A DNA stretch of 64,000 bases, taken from the NCBI GenBank assembly GCA_963837775.1, contig CAWIOX010000027.1, positions 71,432 to 135,431 on the forward strand, written 5' to 3'. The stretch comes from CAWIOX01 sp963837775 (GTDB lineage Bacteria; Pseudomonadota; Gammaproteobacteria; Burkholderiales; Burkholderiaceae_D). The notes under the pieces were generated by a model, which saw only the letters and a list, made by a program, of their open reading frames with translations, had not been told where the DNA came from and did not search any database. Position numbers and translations under genes: made by a program. Numbering within the stretch: the first letter of the stretch is position 1; each line of letters begins with the position of its first letter. Shown piece by piece: positions 28,668 through 37,874 of the stretch.

Positions 28668-29514
28668 TTACGCATTCAGCGTTGCGTGATGGAACGCCAG
28701 ATGATCTTCGATGAAGGTCGAAATGAAATAATAGCCGTGGTCGTAGCCGGCATGGCGGCGCAGCGTCAGCGGCTGGTTTGCCGCGGCGCAGGCGGCCTCG
28801 AACTCCTGCGGCAGCAATTGCTGCTCCAGGAATTTGTCGTCCAAGTCCCTGATCGATCAGGATGCCTTGCGGGTATGGCGCAGTGCGCGCCGTCATCAGC
28901 GCGCTGGCATCGTATTGCTGCCAGTCTTCTGTGTCCGGTCCCAGATAATGGCTGAACGCCTTGTGGCCCCACGGGCACGCTGTGGGCGCGGCAATCGGCG
29001 CAAACGCGGAGACCGAACAGTAGACCTCAGGGTTGCGCAGCGCCAGCACCAGCGCGCCATGGCCGCCCATCGAATGGCCGCAGATGCCGATCCGATCGGC
29101 CCGCGCCGGAAACGCATTCAGGATCGTCGCACGCAGTTCGTGCAGCACGTACGAATACATCCTGAAATGGGCCGACCACGGCGCTTGCGTCGCATCGACA
29201 TAAAAGCCGGCACCGGTGCCGAGGTCCCAGCTGTCGTCTGCGCCGGCGATGCCGCTGTTGCGCGGGCTGGTATCGGGTGCGACCAGCATGATGCCGTGCT
29301 GCGCGGCAAAGCGCTGCGCGCCGGCCTTGATCATGAAGGTTTCTTCGGTGCAGGTCAGCCCGGCCAGGTAGAACAGCACCGGCACCGGCCGCTCTGTGGC
29401 TTGCGGCGGCTGATACACCGAGAACCGCATCGGCAAGCCGATTTCGCTCGATGCGTGCCGGTAAAACCCTTGTACGCCGCCGAAGCACGCATGTTCACTG
29501 AGGCATTCCAGCAT
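28668..29514 (-). CDS. fghA: S-formylglutathione hydrolase (one frameshift)
   Basis: Second enzyme of glutathione-dependent formaldehyde oxidation; hydrolyses S-formylglutathione to formate and glutathione. The restored product is 281 residues, family size. Nucleophile Ser in GHSMGGHGA; FYLAGLTCTEETF and SPRNSGIAG are typical. One extra base at 28842-28845 (sense CTTG) shifts the frame between GILIDQGL and DDKFLEQQLLPQEF; the restored end is HHATLNA. It starts 8 bp after the frmA stop, so frmA-fghA is an operon. Confidence 0.93.
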
Positions 29515-29521
29515 GGCGGCC

Positions 29522-30628
29522 TCAGTAGATGACGACCGAACGGATCGACTCGCCGCTCTTCATCAGGTCGAAGCCTTCATTGATGCGCTCCAGCGGCAGG
29601 CGGTGCGTGATCAGGTCGTCGATATTGAGCTTGCCTTCCATGTACCAGTCGACGATTTTCGGCACATCGGTGCGGCCGCGCGCGCCGCCGAAGGCCGAGC
29701 CTTTCCAGACCCGGCCGGTGACCAGCTGGAACGGCCGGGTGCTGATTTCCGCGCCGCCCGGCGCGACGCCGATGATGATAGCCTGGCCCCAGCCCTTGTG
29801 GCAGCACTCCAGCGCCTGGCGCATCGTGTTGACGTTGCCGATGCACTCGAAACTGTAATCGGCGCCGCCGTCGGTGATCTGGACGATGGTGTCGACCACG
29901 TTCTCGACCTGGTTCGGATTGACGAAATGCGTCATGCCGAATTTGCGCGCCATCGCTTCGCGCGCCGGATTGATGTCGACCCCGATGATCTTGTTGGCGC
30001 CGACCATGCGCGCCGCCTGGATCACGTTCAGGCCGATCCCGCCCAGACCGAACACCACGACGTTTGCGCCCGCCTCGACCTTGGCGGTAAACAGCACCGC
30101 GCCGACGCCGGTGGTCACGCCGCAGCCGATGTAGCAGACCTTGTCGAACGGCGCATCTTCGCGAATTTTTGCCAGTGCGATTTCAGGCACCACGATGTAA
30201 TTGGAGAAGGTCGAAGTGCCCATGTAGTGGAACAGCGGCTTGCCGTCGAGCGAGAAGCGGGACGTCGCATCCGGCATCAGGCCGCGGCCCTGGGTGCTGC
30301 GGATTTTCTGGCACAGATTGGTCTTTTGCGACAGGCAGAATTTGCACTCGCGGCATTCCGGCGTATACAGCGGGATCACATGGTCGTCTTTTTTCAGGCT
30401 CTTGACGCCGGGGCCGACGTCGACCACGATGCCGGCGCCCTCATGCCCGAGGATCGCCGGAAAGATGCCTTCCGGATCGGCGCCGGACAGCGTGTAGTAA
30501 TCGGTATGGCAGATCCCGGTGGCCTTGATTTCGACCAGCACCTCGCCCTCGCGCGGGCCGCCCAGTTCCACTTCCTCGATGGTCAGGGGTTTTCCGGCCT
30601 GCCATGCAACCGCTGCTTTTGTTTTCAT
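29522..30628 (-). CDS. frmA: S-(hydroxymethyl)glutathione dehydrogenase / class III alcohol dehydrogenase
   Basis: 368 residues, zinc-dependent. Catalytic zinc ligands lie in GICHTDYYTLSG and GHEGAGIVVDVG. Structural zinc cysteines lie in CRECKFCLSQKTNLCQKI. The NAD site is VFGLGGIGLNVIQAARM, and the insertion typical of class III enzymes is present. It oxidises the spontaneous adduct of formaldehyde and glutathione. It is paired with fghA and placed beside fdhA, where demethylation of betaine, dimethylglycine and sarcosine would generate formaldehyde. Confidence 0.96.
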   Translation of the reverse strand: MKTKAAVAWQAGKPLTIEEVELGGPREGEVLVEIKATGICHTDYYTLSGADPEGIFPAILGHEGAGIVVDVGPGVKSLKKDDHVIPLYTPECRECKFCLSQKTNLCQKIRSTQGRGLMPDATSRFSLDGKPLFHYMGTSTFSNYIVVPEIALAKIREDAPFDKVCYIGCGVTTGVGAVLFTAKVEAGANVVVFGLGGIGLNVIQAARMVGANKIIGVDINPAREAMARKFGMTHFVNPNQVENVVDTIVQITDGGADYSFECIGNVNTMRQALECCHKGWGQAIIIGVAPGGAEISTRPFQLVTGRVWKGSAFGGARGRTDVPKIVDWYMEGKLNIDDLITHRLPLERINEGFDLMKSGESIRSVVIY

Positions 30629-30955
30629 ATTGTTCTCGACATTATTGGAGTTTTACCGGATGGGGATTGCGCGTTCCGATTGTCGTCCATTATGCAACGA
30701 TCAATCGATTCAGCTCAGCGGATTGTGCACGATTTTCGCCGGCGGCGGAATCGACGGCTCAAATCCGCCATCCAACGGCAAAAATATACTCCACCATGTA
30801 TTAAAAAAAATGCCAATAAACATGTGCGGCAAACACCGCTGTTTATTGGCATACTCCATCCATCATACTGAAAATTGGTGACTATTCAACCCGCTAAGTG
30901 AAGGCTGACTGAATCCCCTCTCCCGCAAGCGGGAGAGGGGCTTTCATAGCAGGCT
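30629..30955. other. Intergenic region between fdhA and frmA
   Basis: 327 bp upstream of frmA and downstream of fdhA. It holds repeat copy E (30781-30857) and a CTCTCCCGCAAGCGGGAGAG palindrome (about 30910-30942). The first 150 bp next to frmA should contain its promoter, but no clear consensus is seen. Confidence 0.6.
30781..30857 (-). repeat. Dispersed ~75-bp intergenic repeat, copy E
   Basis: Minus-strand reading: GGAGTATGCCAATAAACAGC, then TTGCCGCACATGTTTATTGG, ending TGGTGGAGTATATTTT. Here the inner arms ATGCCAATAAAC and GTTTATTGGCAT are perfect inverted copies with a nested GCGG/CCGC stem, giving a stable cruciform or RNA hairpin. Confidence 0.8.
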
Positions 30956-30957
30956 CT
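30886..30957. repeat. CTCTCCCGCAAGCGGGAGAG palindromic repeat, copy 2
   Basis: CCCCTCTCCCGCAAGCGGGAGAGGGG followed by CTTTCATAGCAGG, preceded by GACTATTCAACCCGCTAAG, which is the inverse of the flank of copy 1. It ends at the fdhA stop codon and may act in transcription termination. Confidence 0.8.
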
Positions 30958-32158
30958 AGGCCGCCTTCTTCAGCAAGCTGTGCGGGTCGATGACGAATTT
31001 TTTCGGTGCGCCGGCATCGAACTGCTCGTAACCGCCCGGCGCCTGATCGAGCGTGATCACCTGAACCCCGACGATGTCCGCGATCTTGATCCGGTCCCAC
31101 AGAATCGCCTGCATCAGCTGGCGGTTGTATTTCATCACCGGGGTCTGGCCGGTGAAGAAGCTATGCGATTTGGCCCAGCCCTGACCGAGCCGGATGCTCA
31201 GGCTGCCGCGCTTGGCCGCCGCATCCACCGCGCCCGGATCATCGGTCACATACAGCCCCGGAATGCCGATGCGGCCGGCCACCCGCGTGACTTCCATCAG
31301 CGAGTTCAGCACCGTGGCCGGCGCTTCCGCCTGCGATCCCGCGTGACCGTGGCCGCGCGCCTCGAAACCGACGCAATCGACCGCACAATCGACTTCCGGC
31401 TCGCCCAGGATCTGCTCGATCTGCTCGCCGAGCGATGCATCCAGCGACAGGTCGACGGTCTCGAAACCGACCTTGCGCGCATGTTCCAGACGCGCCGGAT
31501 TCAGGTCGCCGACGATCACCACCGCAGCGCCCAGCAGGCGTGCCGAGGCGGCAGCGGCCAGCCCGACCGGACCGGCGCCGGCGATATACACGGTGGTCCC
31601 GGGTCCGACGCCGGCCGTGATCGCGCCGTGGAATCCGGTCGGCAGGATATCGGACAGGCAGGTCAGATCGGTGATCTTCGCCATCGCCTGCGCCTTGTCC
31701 GGAAAGCGCAGCAAGTTGAAGTCCGCATACGGCACCATCACGTATTCGGCCTGGCCGCCGATCCAGCCGCCCATGTCGACATAACCGTAAGCGCCGCCGG
31801 CACGCGACGGATTGACGCTCAGGCAGACCCCGGTATGCTGCTCCTTGCAGGTGCGGCAATGGCCGCAGGCGACATTGAACGGCACCGACACCAGATCGCC
31901 TTTCTTCAGCGTCTCGACATATTTGCCGATCTCGATCACTTCGCCGGTGATTTCATGCCCGAGCACCAGCCCCGACGGCGCGGTGGTCCTGCCGCGCACC
32001 ATGTGCTGGTCCGAGCCGCAGATATTGGTTGACACCACTTTCAGGATCACGCCATGCTCGATTTTCTTGCCTTGCGGATCTTCCAGTTTCGGGAACGGGA
32101 TAGACTGCACTTCAACCTTGCCCTGGCCGATATAAACAACACCACGATTTTCTGACAT
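30956..32158 (-). CDS. fdhA: Glutathione-independent formaldehyde dehydrogenase
   Basis: 400 residues, zinc-dependent MDR enzyme that oxidises free formaldehyde to formate with NAD+ (the Pseudomonas FdhA type). Landmarks are NICGSDQHMVRGRTTAPSG, LGHEITGEVIEIG, the Cys cluster VACGHCRTCKEQHTGVC and the NAD motif IAGAGPVGLAAAASARLLGA. ATG at 32158 is chosen because the product then starts MSENRGVVYIG, as in relatives; the frame extends 14 codons upstream. In Pseudomonas the orthologue belongs to the sarcosine-oxidation gene group. Confidence 0.95.
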   Translation of the reverse strand: MSENRGVVYIGQGKVEVQSIPFPKLEDPQGKKIEHGVILKVVSTNICGSDQHMVRGRTTAPSGLVLGHEITGEVIEIGKYVETLKKGDLVSVPFNVACGHCRTCKEQHTGVCLSVNPSRAGGAYGYVDMGGWIGGQAEYVMVPYADFNLLRFPDKAQAMAKITDLTCLSDILPTGFHGAITAGVGPGTTVYIAGAGPVGLAAAASARLLGAAVVIVGDLNPARLEHARKVGFETVDLSLDASLGEQIEQILGEPEVDCAVDCVGFEARGHGHAGSQAEAPATVLNSLMEVTRVAGRIGIPGLYVTDDPGAVDAAAKRGSLSIRLGQGWAKSHSFFTGQTPVMKYNRQLMQAILWDRIKIADIVGVQVITLDQAPGGYEQFDAGAPKKFVIDPHSLLKKAA

Positions 32159-32293
32159 TTGTCTGCTCCAATAGTTGTCGATTGCAGCTGCGCCCCACAC
32201 GGTTCATGGCGTGGCGACGCTGCTTAACGATCTGTTATTCAGTGCAAAGCAAGCGATGCATTTTGATGCTTGCCCTGCCGCTCTTGTGAGGCC

Positions 32294-33190
32294 TTATTTG
32301 GCGTCTTTCAGCCATTTGTCGACCATCTCCGGATGCGACTTGATATAGGCGGCCGCCTCGATTTCATTGGAACTATCCTTGGCTTTGAGCATGATGCCCT
32401 CCAGATCTGCCAGCGGTATCTTGAAGTTCTTGATGAAGGCGGCAGCCTTGCCGAAATCCTGCTCGAATCCCTTGCGCGCTACTGCATGAATTGCCTCGGC
32501 ACCGCCCAGCGATTGATTCGGATCCTGCAGATAACGCAGCTTGTATTTGGAGAACATCCAGTGCGGCGTCCAGGTGGTGACGGCGATCCACTCATTGCGC
32601 TTGATCGCCCGGTCCAGCGCAATCACCATCGCGGCGTCCGAGCCGGTCAACAGCTTGTAATTGTCCAGTCCGTAGTTCTTGAGCGCGGTTTCCGATGCCT
32701 TCATCAGTCCGGCGCCTGGGTCGATGCCCTGCACCTGGTTCTTCAGTTTTTTCTGCACCTCAGGCTTCTTCATGTCGGCAATGCTGTTTAACTCGCTGGC
32801 CGGCACATAGGCCGGCACCGCCCAGCCCAGCTTGGCGTTGTCGTACAGGATGCCCATGTCGACCACCTCGGTGGACAGCTTGTCCCAATACGCTTTGTGC
32901 GTGGTCGGCAGCCAGGACATCAGCATGATATCGAGCTGGCCTTTGGCGACGCCCTGGTATTGCAGGCCGATATCGGTCATCACCAGCTCGACCTTGTAGC
33001 CCAGCTTTTGTTCCAGCAATTGCTTGGCTACATTGGTCACTGCCTCGGCGTCCGACCATGCAGTCCAGCCGATGCGCAGGGTTTTTCCTTCCGCGGCCAT
33101 CGCTGGCGTTGCACTGGCAATCATCGACACGGTCACCACCGCGGCGGCAGACAGGCTGCGCAAAGATTGCATATACTTTTTGATTAACAT
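32294..33190 (-). CDS. Glycine betaine ABC transporter substrate-binding protein (ProX/OpuAC type)
   Basis: About 298 residues. Signal peptide ends SATPAMAAEG. The mature domain begins LRIGWTAWSDAEAVTNVAKQ and includes LMSWLPTTHKAYWDKL and WIAVTTWTPHWMFSKYKL, with conserved Trp residues that form the aromatic box for trimethylammonium groups. It lies at the end of the dgc-gbc gene series on the same strand. An AGAG 7 nt before the ATG at 33190 favours this start over 33196. It probably delivers betaine to ProV/ProW. Confidence 0.9.
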   Translation of the reverse strand: MLIKKYMQSLRSLSAAAVVTVSMIASATPAMAAEGKTLRIGWTAWSDAEAVTNVAKQLLEQKLGYKVELVMTDIGLQYQGVAKGQLDIMLMSWLPTTHKAYWDKLSTEVVDMGILYDNAKLGWAVPAYVPASELNSIADMKKPEVQKKLKNQVQGIDPGAGLMKASETALKNYGLDNYKLLTGSDAAMVIALDRAIKRNEWIAVTTWTPHWMFSKYKLRYLQDPNQSLGGAEAIHAVARKGFEQDFGKAAAFIKNFKIPLADLEGIMLKAKDSSNEIEAAAYIKSHPEMVDKWLKDAK

Positions 33191-33664
33191 TGTCATTCTC
33201 TTTTCATGTCATGAATGTTTAGAGATCCGCTCGTTATCGAAACGGATGAAGACTCACCCAGCATGGCCTGCCATCGACCGATGACTCTGGATTGCAGCAA
33301 AATCAATCATGCCACGCTCCGTTCTGCGGCAACCTTGCTAATCCCGACACTGTTAAGCTCAAATGCGCCAGAGTGAATGATGCGAAATGATTTTCAAACA
33401 ATCAGCGCGTGTTGCGCGCTTGCCAGATTTTCTATGCGCAAAAAATTCGTGAAATGCATTCACGCATGAAGGCGTTATGCAATGCGTCGCTGCACAGTTG
33501 AAACCAGGGGATCGGAAGAAAATTGCGGCTGGCGGTGCCGTGCAGAGTCATCCACGGTGACAATGGATGGAGTTGAATGCGGGGTTGGGTGACTGCAATG
33601 ATGCAGCCAGATCCATGCAAGCAGCGCATTGCATGCAGTCAGACCTAAAAAACGGACGAAGCGC
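33191..33664. other. Intergenic region upstream of the betaine-binding protein
   Basis: 474 bp between the DGC-domain gene and the binding-protein gene. I see no convincing ORF. A single GTGTCG half-site (minus strand, at 33345-33350) lacks a good partner 21 bp away. The gap is long enough for an independent promoter for the binding protein. Confidence 0.5.
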
Positions 33665-34066
33665 TCAGACGCTGTTCGATACGCGGCTCTTCAGACTCTG
33701 CTGATACTTAATTTCATCAGTCAGGCGCGCTATGATCAGTTCCGCCTTATCCAGATCAACCTCCGTGTGGTAGCGCTTCTTCACGCCATAACTGCTCAGC
33801 TGAATATAATCATCCGGCGTAATGCCGTGTTGCGCCAGGCTTTTTTTGGCACACGCAATCGGGCAACCATCGAGCACAATCACCGGCCGGCCCGAACGGG
33901 CAATCTTCAACAAAGAAGGGATGCCTGCTGCAACGCCTGCGCTGCCGGACATCTCGGCCACGCCGCGCTTATCGAGTTGCAGCGCCACATGATTGGCCAT
34001 TTGCGCGGTGTTTGAACAACCGGTACAGCAATAGATCAAGGGCAGATTTTCTTTATCTTTACGCAT
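33665..34066 (-). CDS. DGC-domain putative zinc-binding protein
   Basis: 133 residues. Contains LDGCPIACAKKSL, the DGC motif that names the family, plus CCTGCSNTAQMAN near the N-terminus. Together these give a likely metal site of five or more cysteines. The function of the family is unknown. GGAG is placed 8 nt before ATG 34066; a longer frame from 34087 is less likely. It lies behind the folB-like gene and gbcB on the same strand, so it is probably part of the betaine-demethylation operon. Confidence 0.75.
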   Translation of the reverse strand: MRKDKENLPLIYCCTGCSNTAQMANHVALQLDKRGVAEMSGSAGVAAGIPSLLKIARSGRPVIVLDGCPIACAKKSLAQHGITPDDYIQLSSYGVKKRYHTEVDLDKAELIIARLTDEIKYQQSLKSRVSNSV

Positions 34067-34209
34067 GCAAAAATCTCCATAAATCAAAATACTTCAATCA
34101 ACAGCGCCTGATCATCTTTGTAAGATACGCGCATCCAGGCGAATTTGATACATCACGGCTCGTGGCCTGCTTCAAAAAATAAAATGCTGTTCTGTCCGAA
34201 AAAATCGCG

Positions 34210-34647
34210 CTACGATACGCAAAGCTGCTTGCGTTCAGCCTGCGGCGCCAACTTCATCTGACGGAATGCCTGCTCATGATCTTCACGCGAAATCGCCATC
34301 CGGATACCGACGCCGCGCACATCGGCAATTGCCTGCGGTTTTGAGATCGCCACATCAGCCCACTCCAGCCTGGCATCAAAATCGAATACGAAGCGCATCA
34401 ATTCACTCAACTTTGTTTCCAGCAGCGGCGTATGCGGCGATTTCGGCCACTCGTCGATGATCCAGCGACAGATCGGTTCGTAGTTCAGGCAATCCTCTAT
34501 CGATTGCGGAAATACCGGCACGATCGCACGCATCGAAATGCAAATGCGGATCGGCTGATAATCGCGTTCATGCTCCCAGATGCCGACCCGCAGCTGCGTA
34601 TCGATATCCTTGATCTCGATGGTCCAGGGAATCACGCGTGTATCCAT
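34210..34647 (-). CDS. FolB-like (dihydroneopterin aldolase fold) protein
   Basis: 145 residues of the tunnelling T-fold. It shows IEIKDIDTQLRVGIWEHERDYQPIRICISM, then a charged helix LETKLSELMRFVFDFDARLEW, then VAISKPQAIADVRGVGIRMAI. This resembles FolB, which cleaves dihydroneopterin. It is not beside other folate-synthesis genes; it sits between gbcB and the DGC gene in the betaine operon. A role connected with pterin or folate needed for C1 capture is plausible but unproven. Confidence 0.72.
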   Translation of the reverse strand: MDTRVIPWTIEIKDIDTQLRVGIWEHERDYQPIRICISMRAIVPVFPQSIEDCLNYEPICRWIIDEWPKSPHTPLLETKLSELMRFVFDFDARLEWADVAISKPQAIADVRGVGIRMAISREDHEQAFRQMKLAPQAERKQLCVS

Positions 34648-34700
34648 CTTTGTCTACTCCACAAATTGCTGCATTCGGCAAACGCCGTGATACGTCACGC

Positions 34701-35812
34701 TTAGCGCTCCAGCACCAGATCGCTCAAAGGCTTGCTGCAACAAGGCAAAATCCAGCCCTGATCGATTTCTCGCTGGCGTATGCCGCCCGCATGCTTCATG
34801 TCGACTTTGCCGGAAGTCATTTTTGTCTTGCAGGTCCCGCATAAGCCCTGGGTGCACGATACCGGTAGCCGCATGCCCGCAGCGCGGGTCGCCTCAATGA
34901 TCGTCTGGCCGTCGATGCATTTGACCTCGCCGCCGGTGCGGGAAAATTGCACGGTATGTGCAGCCGTCTCCGCAGTGCCGGATTTATCTTCCAGCGGCGC
35001 AGTATCGGCAGCCTCCGACGCCAGCGTTTCAAAAGAGAAACTCTCTTCGTGGTAACGCGCCATATCAAAACCGGCCTGCTGCAACAGCGCCCGAACCGCT
35101 GCCATATACGGTCCGGGACCACAGGTAAACACTTCACGCTGCAGGAAATCCGGCGCGATGTTCTGCAATATGGACTGGCTCAGGAAACCGTTGAAACCGG
35201 CCCAACCGGGCCGGTCGCCGTGCCGTTCACAGACGAAACCCAGACGGAAATGCGGCTGGTTGCGTGCCAGCAATTCCAGCTCGCGTCGCGAAAATGATGT
35301 CGCTCGGGCGTGCGTGCGCTATGGACGAACGCAATATCTGCGCCGTGCGCGGTGTCGTGCATCGCGCGCGACATCGACATCAGCGGTGTAATCCCGCTGC
35401 CGGCGGATAAAAACAGGTATTTCTGCTGCGGCGCTGCCGGCTGCAGATAACACGAGAACGCGCCGGCCGGACCCAGCACGCGCAGCGCGTCGCCCGCCTT
35501 CAGGTTGTCATGCAGCCAGTTGGAAACCTCGCCTCCCGGCACCCGCTTGACGGTGATCGACACCGTATCGGGACGCGTCGGGCTGGATGACAAGGTGTAG
35601 CAACGATTGATGGTCTTGCCTTCTATTTCCAGCTCAAGCGTAATGAACTGACCCGGCGCATAGCGCATCAATCGCGGCTGCGGCGCGCTCAATACAAATG
35701 TTTTGACATCGTGCGTCTCTTGCCGCACATGGCGGCAAACCATCGTGTCATCCAGGTCGGCGTCCCACAGCGTGGGTGCGATACTCAGATCGGGCTGTAA
35801 TAAATGAGACAT
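34701..35812 (-). CDS. gbcB: Glycine betaine monooxygenase reductase subunit (one frameshift)
   Basis: About 370 residues. FAD domain (RYAPGQFITLELEIEG, RCYTLSSSPTRPD), NAD domain (FLSAGSGITPLMSMSRAM, FTCGPGPYMAAV) and C-terminal plant-type [2Fe-2S] ferredoxin (CTQGLCGTCKTKMTSG...CC). It passes electrons from NAD(P)H to the Rieske centre of GbcA. The frame breaks at about 35288-35294, where a T run (sense CATTTTCGCG) seems one base short, between HHF and RRELELLARNQPHF. The total length agrees with one missing base. The stop-to-start gap from gbcA is 3 bp. Confidence 0.93.
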
Positions 35813-35815
35813 AAA

Positions 35816-37063
35816 TTAATCCACCAGGCTGGATAAGCGGCCGATATACCAGTTGCAGAATTTCTCGACCAGCATTTCGGTATAAGGAGAATAGGGACCG
35901 GGCTCATAGGCGCTGCTGCGCACGCCTACCTGCGACTCTTCGCACAAATGCCGGTCCTGTGCATTGGTGGCATTCCAGACTGCAGTCAGGTTATCGACAT
36001 CGTAGTCACGCCCTTCCACCGCGTCCTTGTGCACCAGCCATGTGGTGCGCACCATGGTTTTTTCCGCGGAGATCGGCAACACGGTGAAGGTGACGATATG
36101 GTCGCTCATGAAATGGTGCCAGGAATTGGGCTGGGTCCAGAGCGACAACGCCCCCAGGGCAGCATCCTTGAAATCACCCAGCAATTTTTTGGAAGCCACT
36201 TCGGTATTCAATGTATGCGACTGGCCGCTGCGATCGAGCGGCAAGCGCTGTGTGCGGAAACCCGTAATACGATCGTCCAGATGATCCAGTTCGCGCGACG
36301 GCAAGCCCATCGCCTCCCACTCGGCATGGCGGTGTATCACCAGCGCCTCGTATTGCGCAATACCGTCGTGGTTTTCCGCATTGGGCGAGTAGCCGAAACC
36401 ATAACCGAACAGTGGGATGGTCAGCTCAGGATGGTTCACCGCGCAGTGGTAACACTCGCGGTTGTTTTCCATCGTCAGCTTCCAGTTGCAGTCCTCGATC
36501 ATGTCGACCTGCTTCGCGACCTTGCAATCGGCCAGATGGTGCGGAGCGATGTACGGCTCCAGCGCACGTGCCATGTCATCGATATCGGTCGGCGGCACTT
36601 CGGCCAGGCAAATAAACAACAGACCGGAAATATTGCGCAAATGCACCGGTTTCAGCCCATGTTCCGACTTCGGAAATGCCTCGCCCATGTGTTCCGCATG
36701 AATCAGTATCCCGTCCAGGTTATAAGTCCACTGGTGATAAGGGCACACCAGATTGCCGACGCTGCCCTTATGCTCCTGGCACAGGCGCGACCCGCGATGC
36801 CGGCAGACATTATGGAACGCACGTATCTGCATATCGTCATTGCGCACCACCAGGATCGAGGTGCGGCAACCGATGTCGACCGTCATGAAATCGCCGGGCT
36901 CGGGGATGCTGGGCTCCGCACCTGCATAAATCCAGTGCTTGCCGAAGATCAGATCCATGTCCAGATCAAACACGCCTTGATCCTGATAAAAAGGCGCTTC
37001 CAGGCTGTAATTGGCTTTACGGCGGGCCAGCAGACTGCGGATATCCAGTGTAGGTGTTGTCAT
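35816..37063 (-). CDS. gbcA: Glycine betaine monooxygenase, Rieske oxygenase subunit
   Basis: 415 residues. Oxidatively demethylates glycine betaine to dimethylglycine and formaldehyde. Rieske ligands are C87, H89, C107 and H110 (CRHRGSRL...CPYHQW). The mononuclear iron site is in NNRECYHCAVNHPEL. The sequence context NCxxCxWKLTMEN is typical of GbcA/stachydrine demethylase-type enzymes. ATG at 37063 with GAGG 9 nt upstream is chosen. It lies between etfB and gbcB, all in one direction. Confidence 0.95.
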   Translation of the reverse strand: MTTPTLDIRSLLARRKANYSLEAPFYQDQGVFDLDMDLIFGKHWIYAGAEPSIPEPGDFMTVDIGCRTSILVVRNDDMQIRAFHNVCRHRGSRLCQEHKGSVGNLVCPYHQWTYNLDGILIHAEHMGEAFPKSEHGLKPVHLRNISGLLFICLAEVPPTDIDDMARALEPYIAPHHLADCKVAKQVDMIEDCNWKLTMENNRECYHCAVNHPELTIPLFGYGFGYSPNAENHDGIAQYEALVIHRHAEWEAMGLPSRELDHLDDRITGFRTQRLPLDRSGQSHTLNTEVASKKLLGDFKDAALGALSLWTQPNSWHHFMSDHIVTFTVLPISAEKTMVRTTWLVHKDAVEGRDYDVDNLTAVWNATNAQDRHLCEESQVGVRSSAYEPGPYSPYTEMLVEKFCNWYIGRLSSLVD

Positions 37064-37087
37064 TTTTTTGGGCCTCATGCACAGAAA

Positions 37088-37866
37088 TCAAAAATCGATA
37101 AGATGATGTTCACGTAAATAAGTCAGCAAGACTTGCGCTTTTTCGACAGCATTTCCCTGTTTAACGACTTCACCGCCACGCGCGCCGCTATCGCCGCCGA
37201 TGGCGCCCTGCATACGGCTATGGCCGCTTTGCACCACCTTGGCCTTGAGCGGGCGCGGACGCCGCGTGACCGGCTCGAAACTCCATGCAGCGCCGGCCAG
37301 GCCGGCCGGACTCTTGCTGACGCTTTGCGTGATGCGCCCGCTGACTGCGCGCGCATAGGCAAACTGGCGGGTCTGGCGTGCGCGCGGATGCACCGCCAGC
37401 ACGCACCGGCGCAGTTACTTCCAGACGCCGCCGCAAGCCTTTCGGCAAGAACTGGCGCAAGCTCAGCGTGCCGCCTTGCAATGTCGCATCCAGAACATCG
37501 CCCACCAGCGGCATGTTCAAGCCTTCCGCCAGCAGATACGGCAGCAGGCCGGATGCAGACTGGCCGTCCGAGCGGGCGCCGCAGATGACGACATCGAAGC
37601 CGCGCAGATCGATCCAGCAAGGCCGGCACCACATCGGTATCGTCCGGCACCCGCAGCACCTCGATCCGGGGCGCGCCCAGGCCCAGGTAATCGCGCAATT
37701 CATCCGCGCCGGCATTGCCCGCATACAGCACCGTCAGTTGTTCCGGCGCCGTCAGGCTGCAAGCCAGTTCCAGCGCCGCAGCATCGCTGCTGCTGCGCAG
37801 CGCCTGGCCGCTGACCGGATGGCGTGCGGGCGAGACCAGTACCGCAATTTTGTACAGAGTGTTCAT
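37088..37866 (-). CDS. etfB: Electron transfer flavoprotein beta subunit, dgc-associated (two frameshifts)
   Basis: About 258 residues after correction. Starts MNTLYKIAVLVSPARHPVSG and continues through VICGARSDGQSASGLLPYLLAEGL to AAWSFEPVTRRPRPLKAK and GGDSGARGGEVVK. It forms the ETF dimer that takes electrons from dimethylglycine demethylase. One extra base at about 37612-37620 and another at about 37399-37404 split the frame into three pieces, each clearly ETF. Follows etfA by 8 bp. Confidence 0.88.
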
Positions 37867-37874
37867 ATTCTCGG

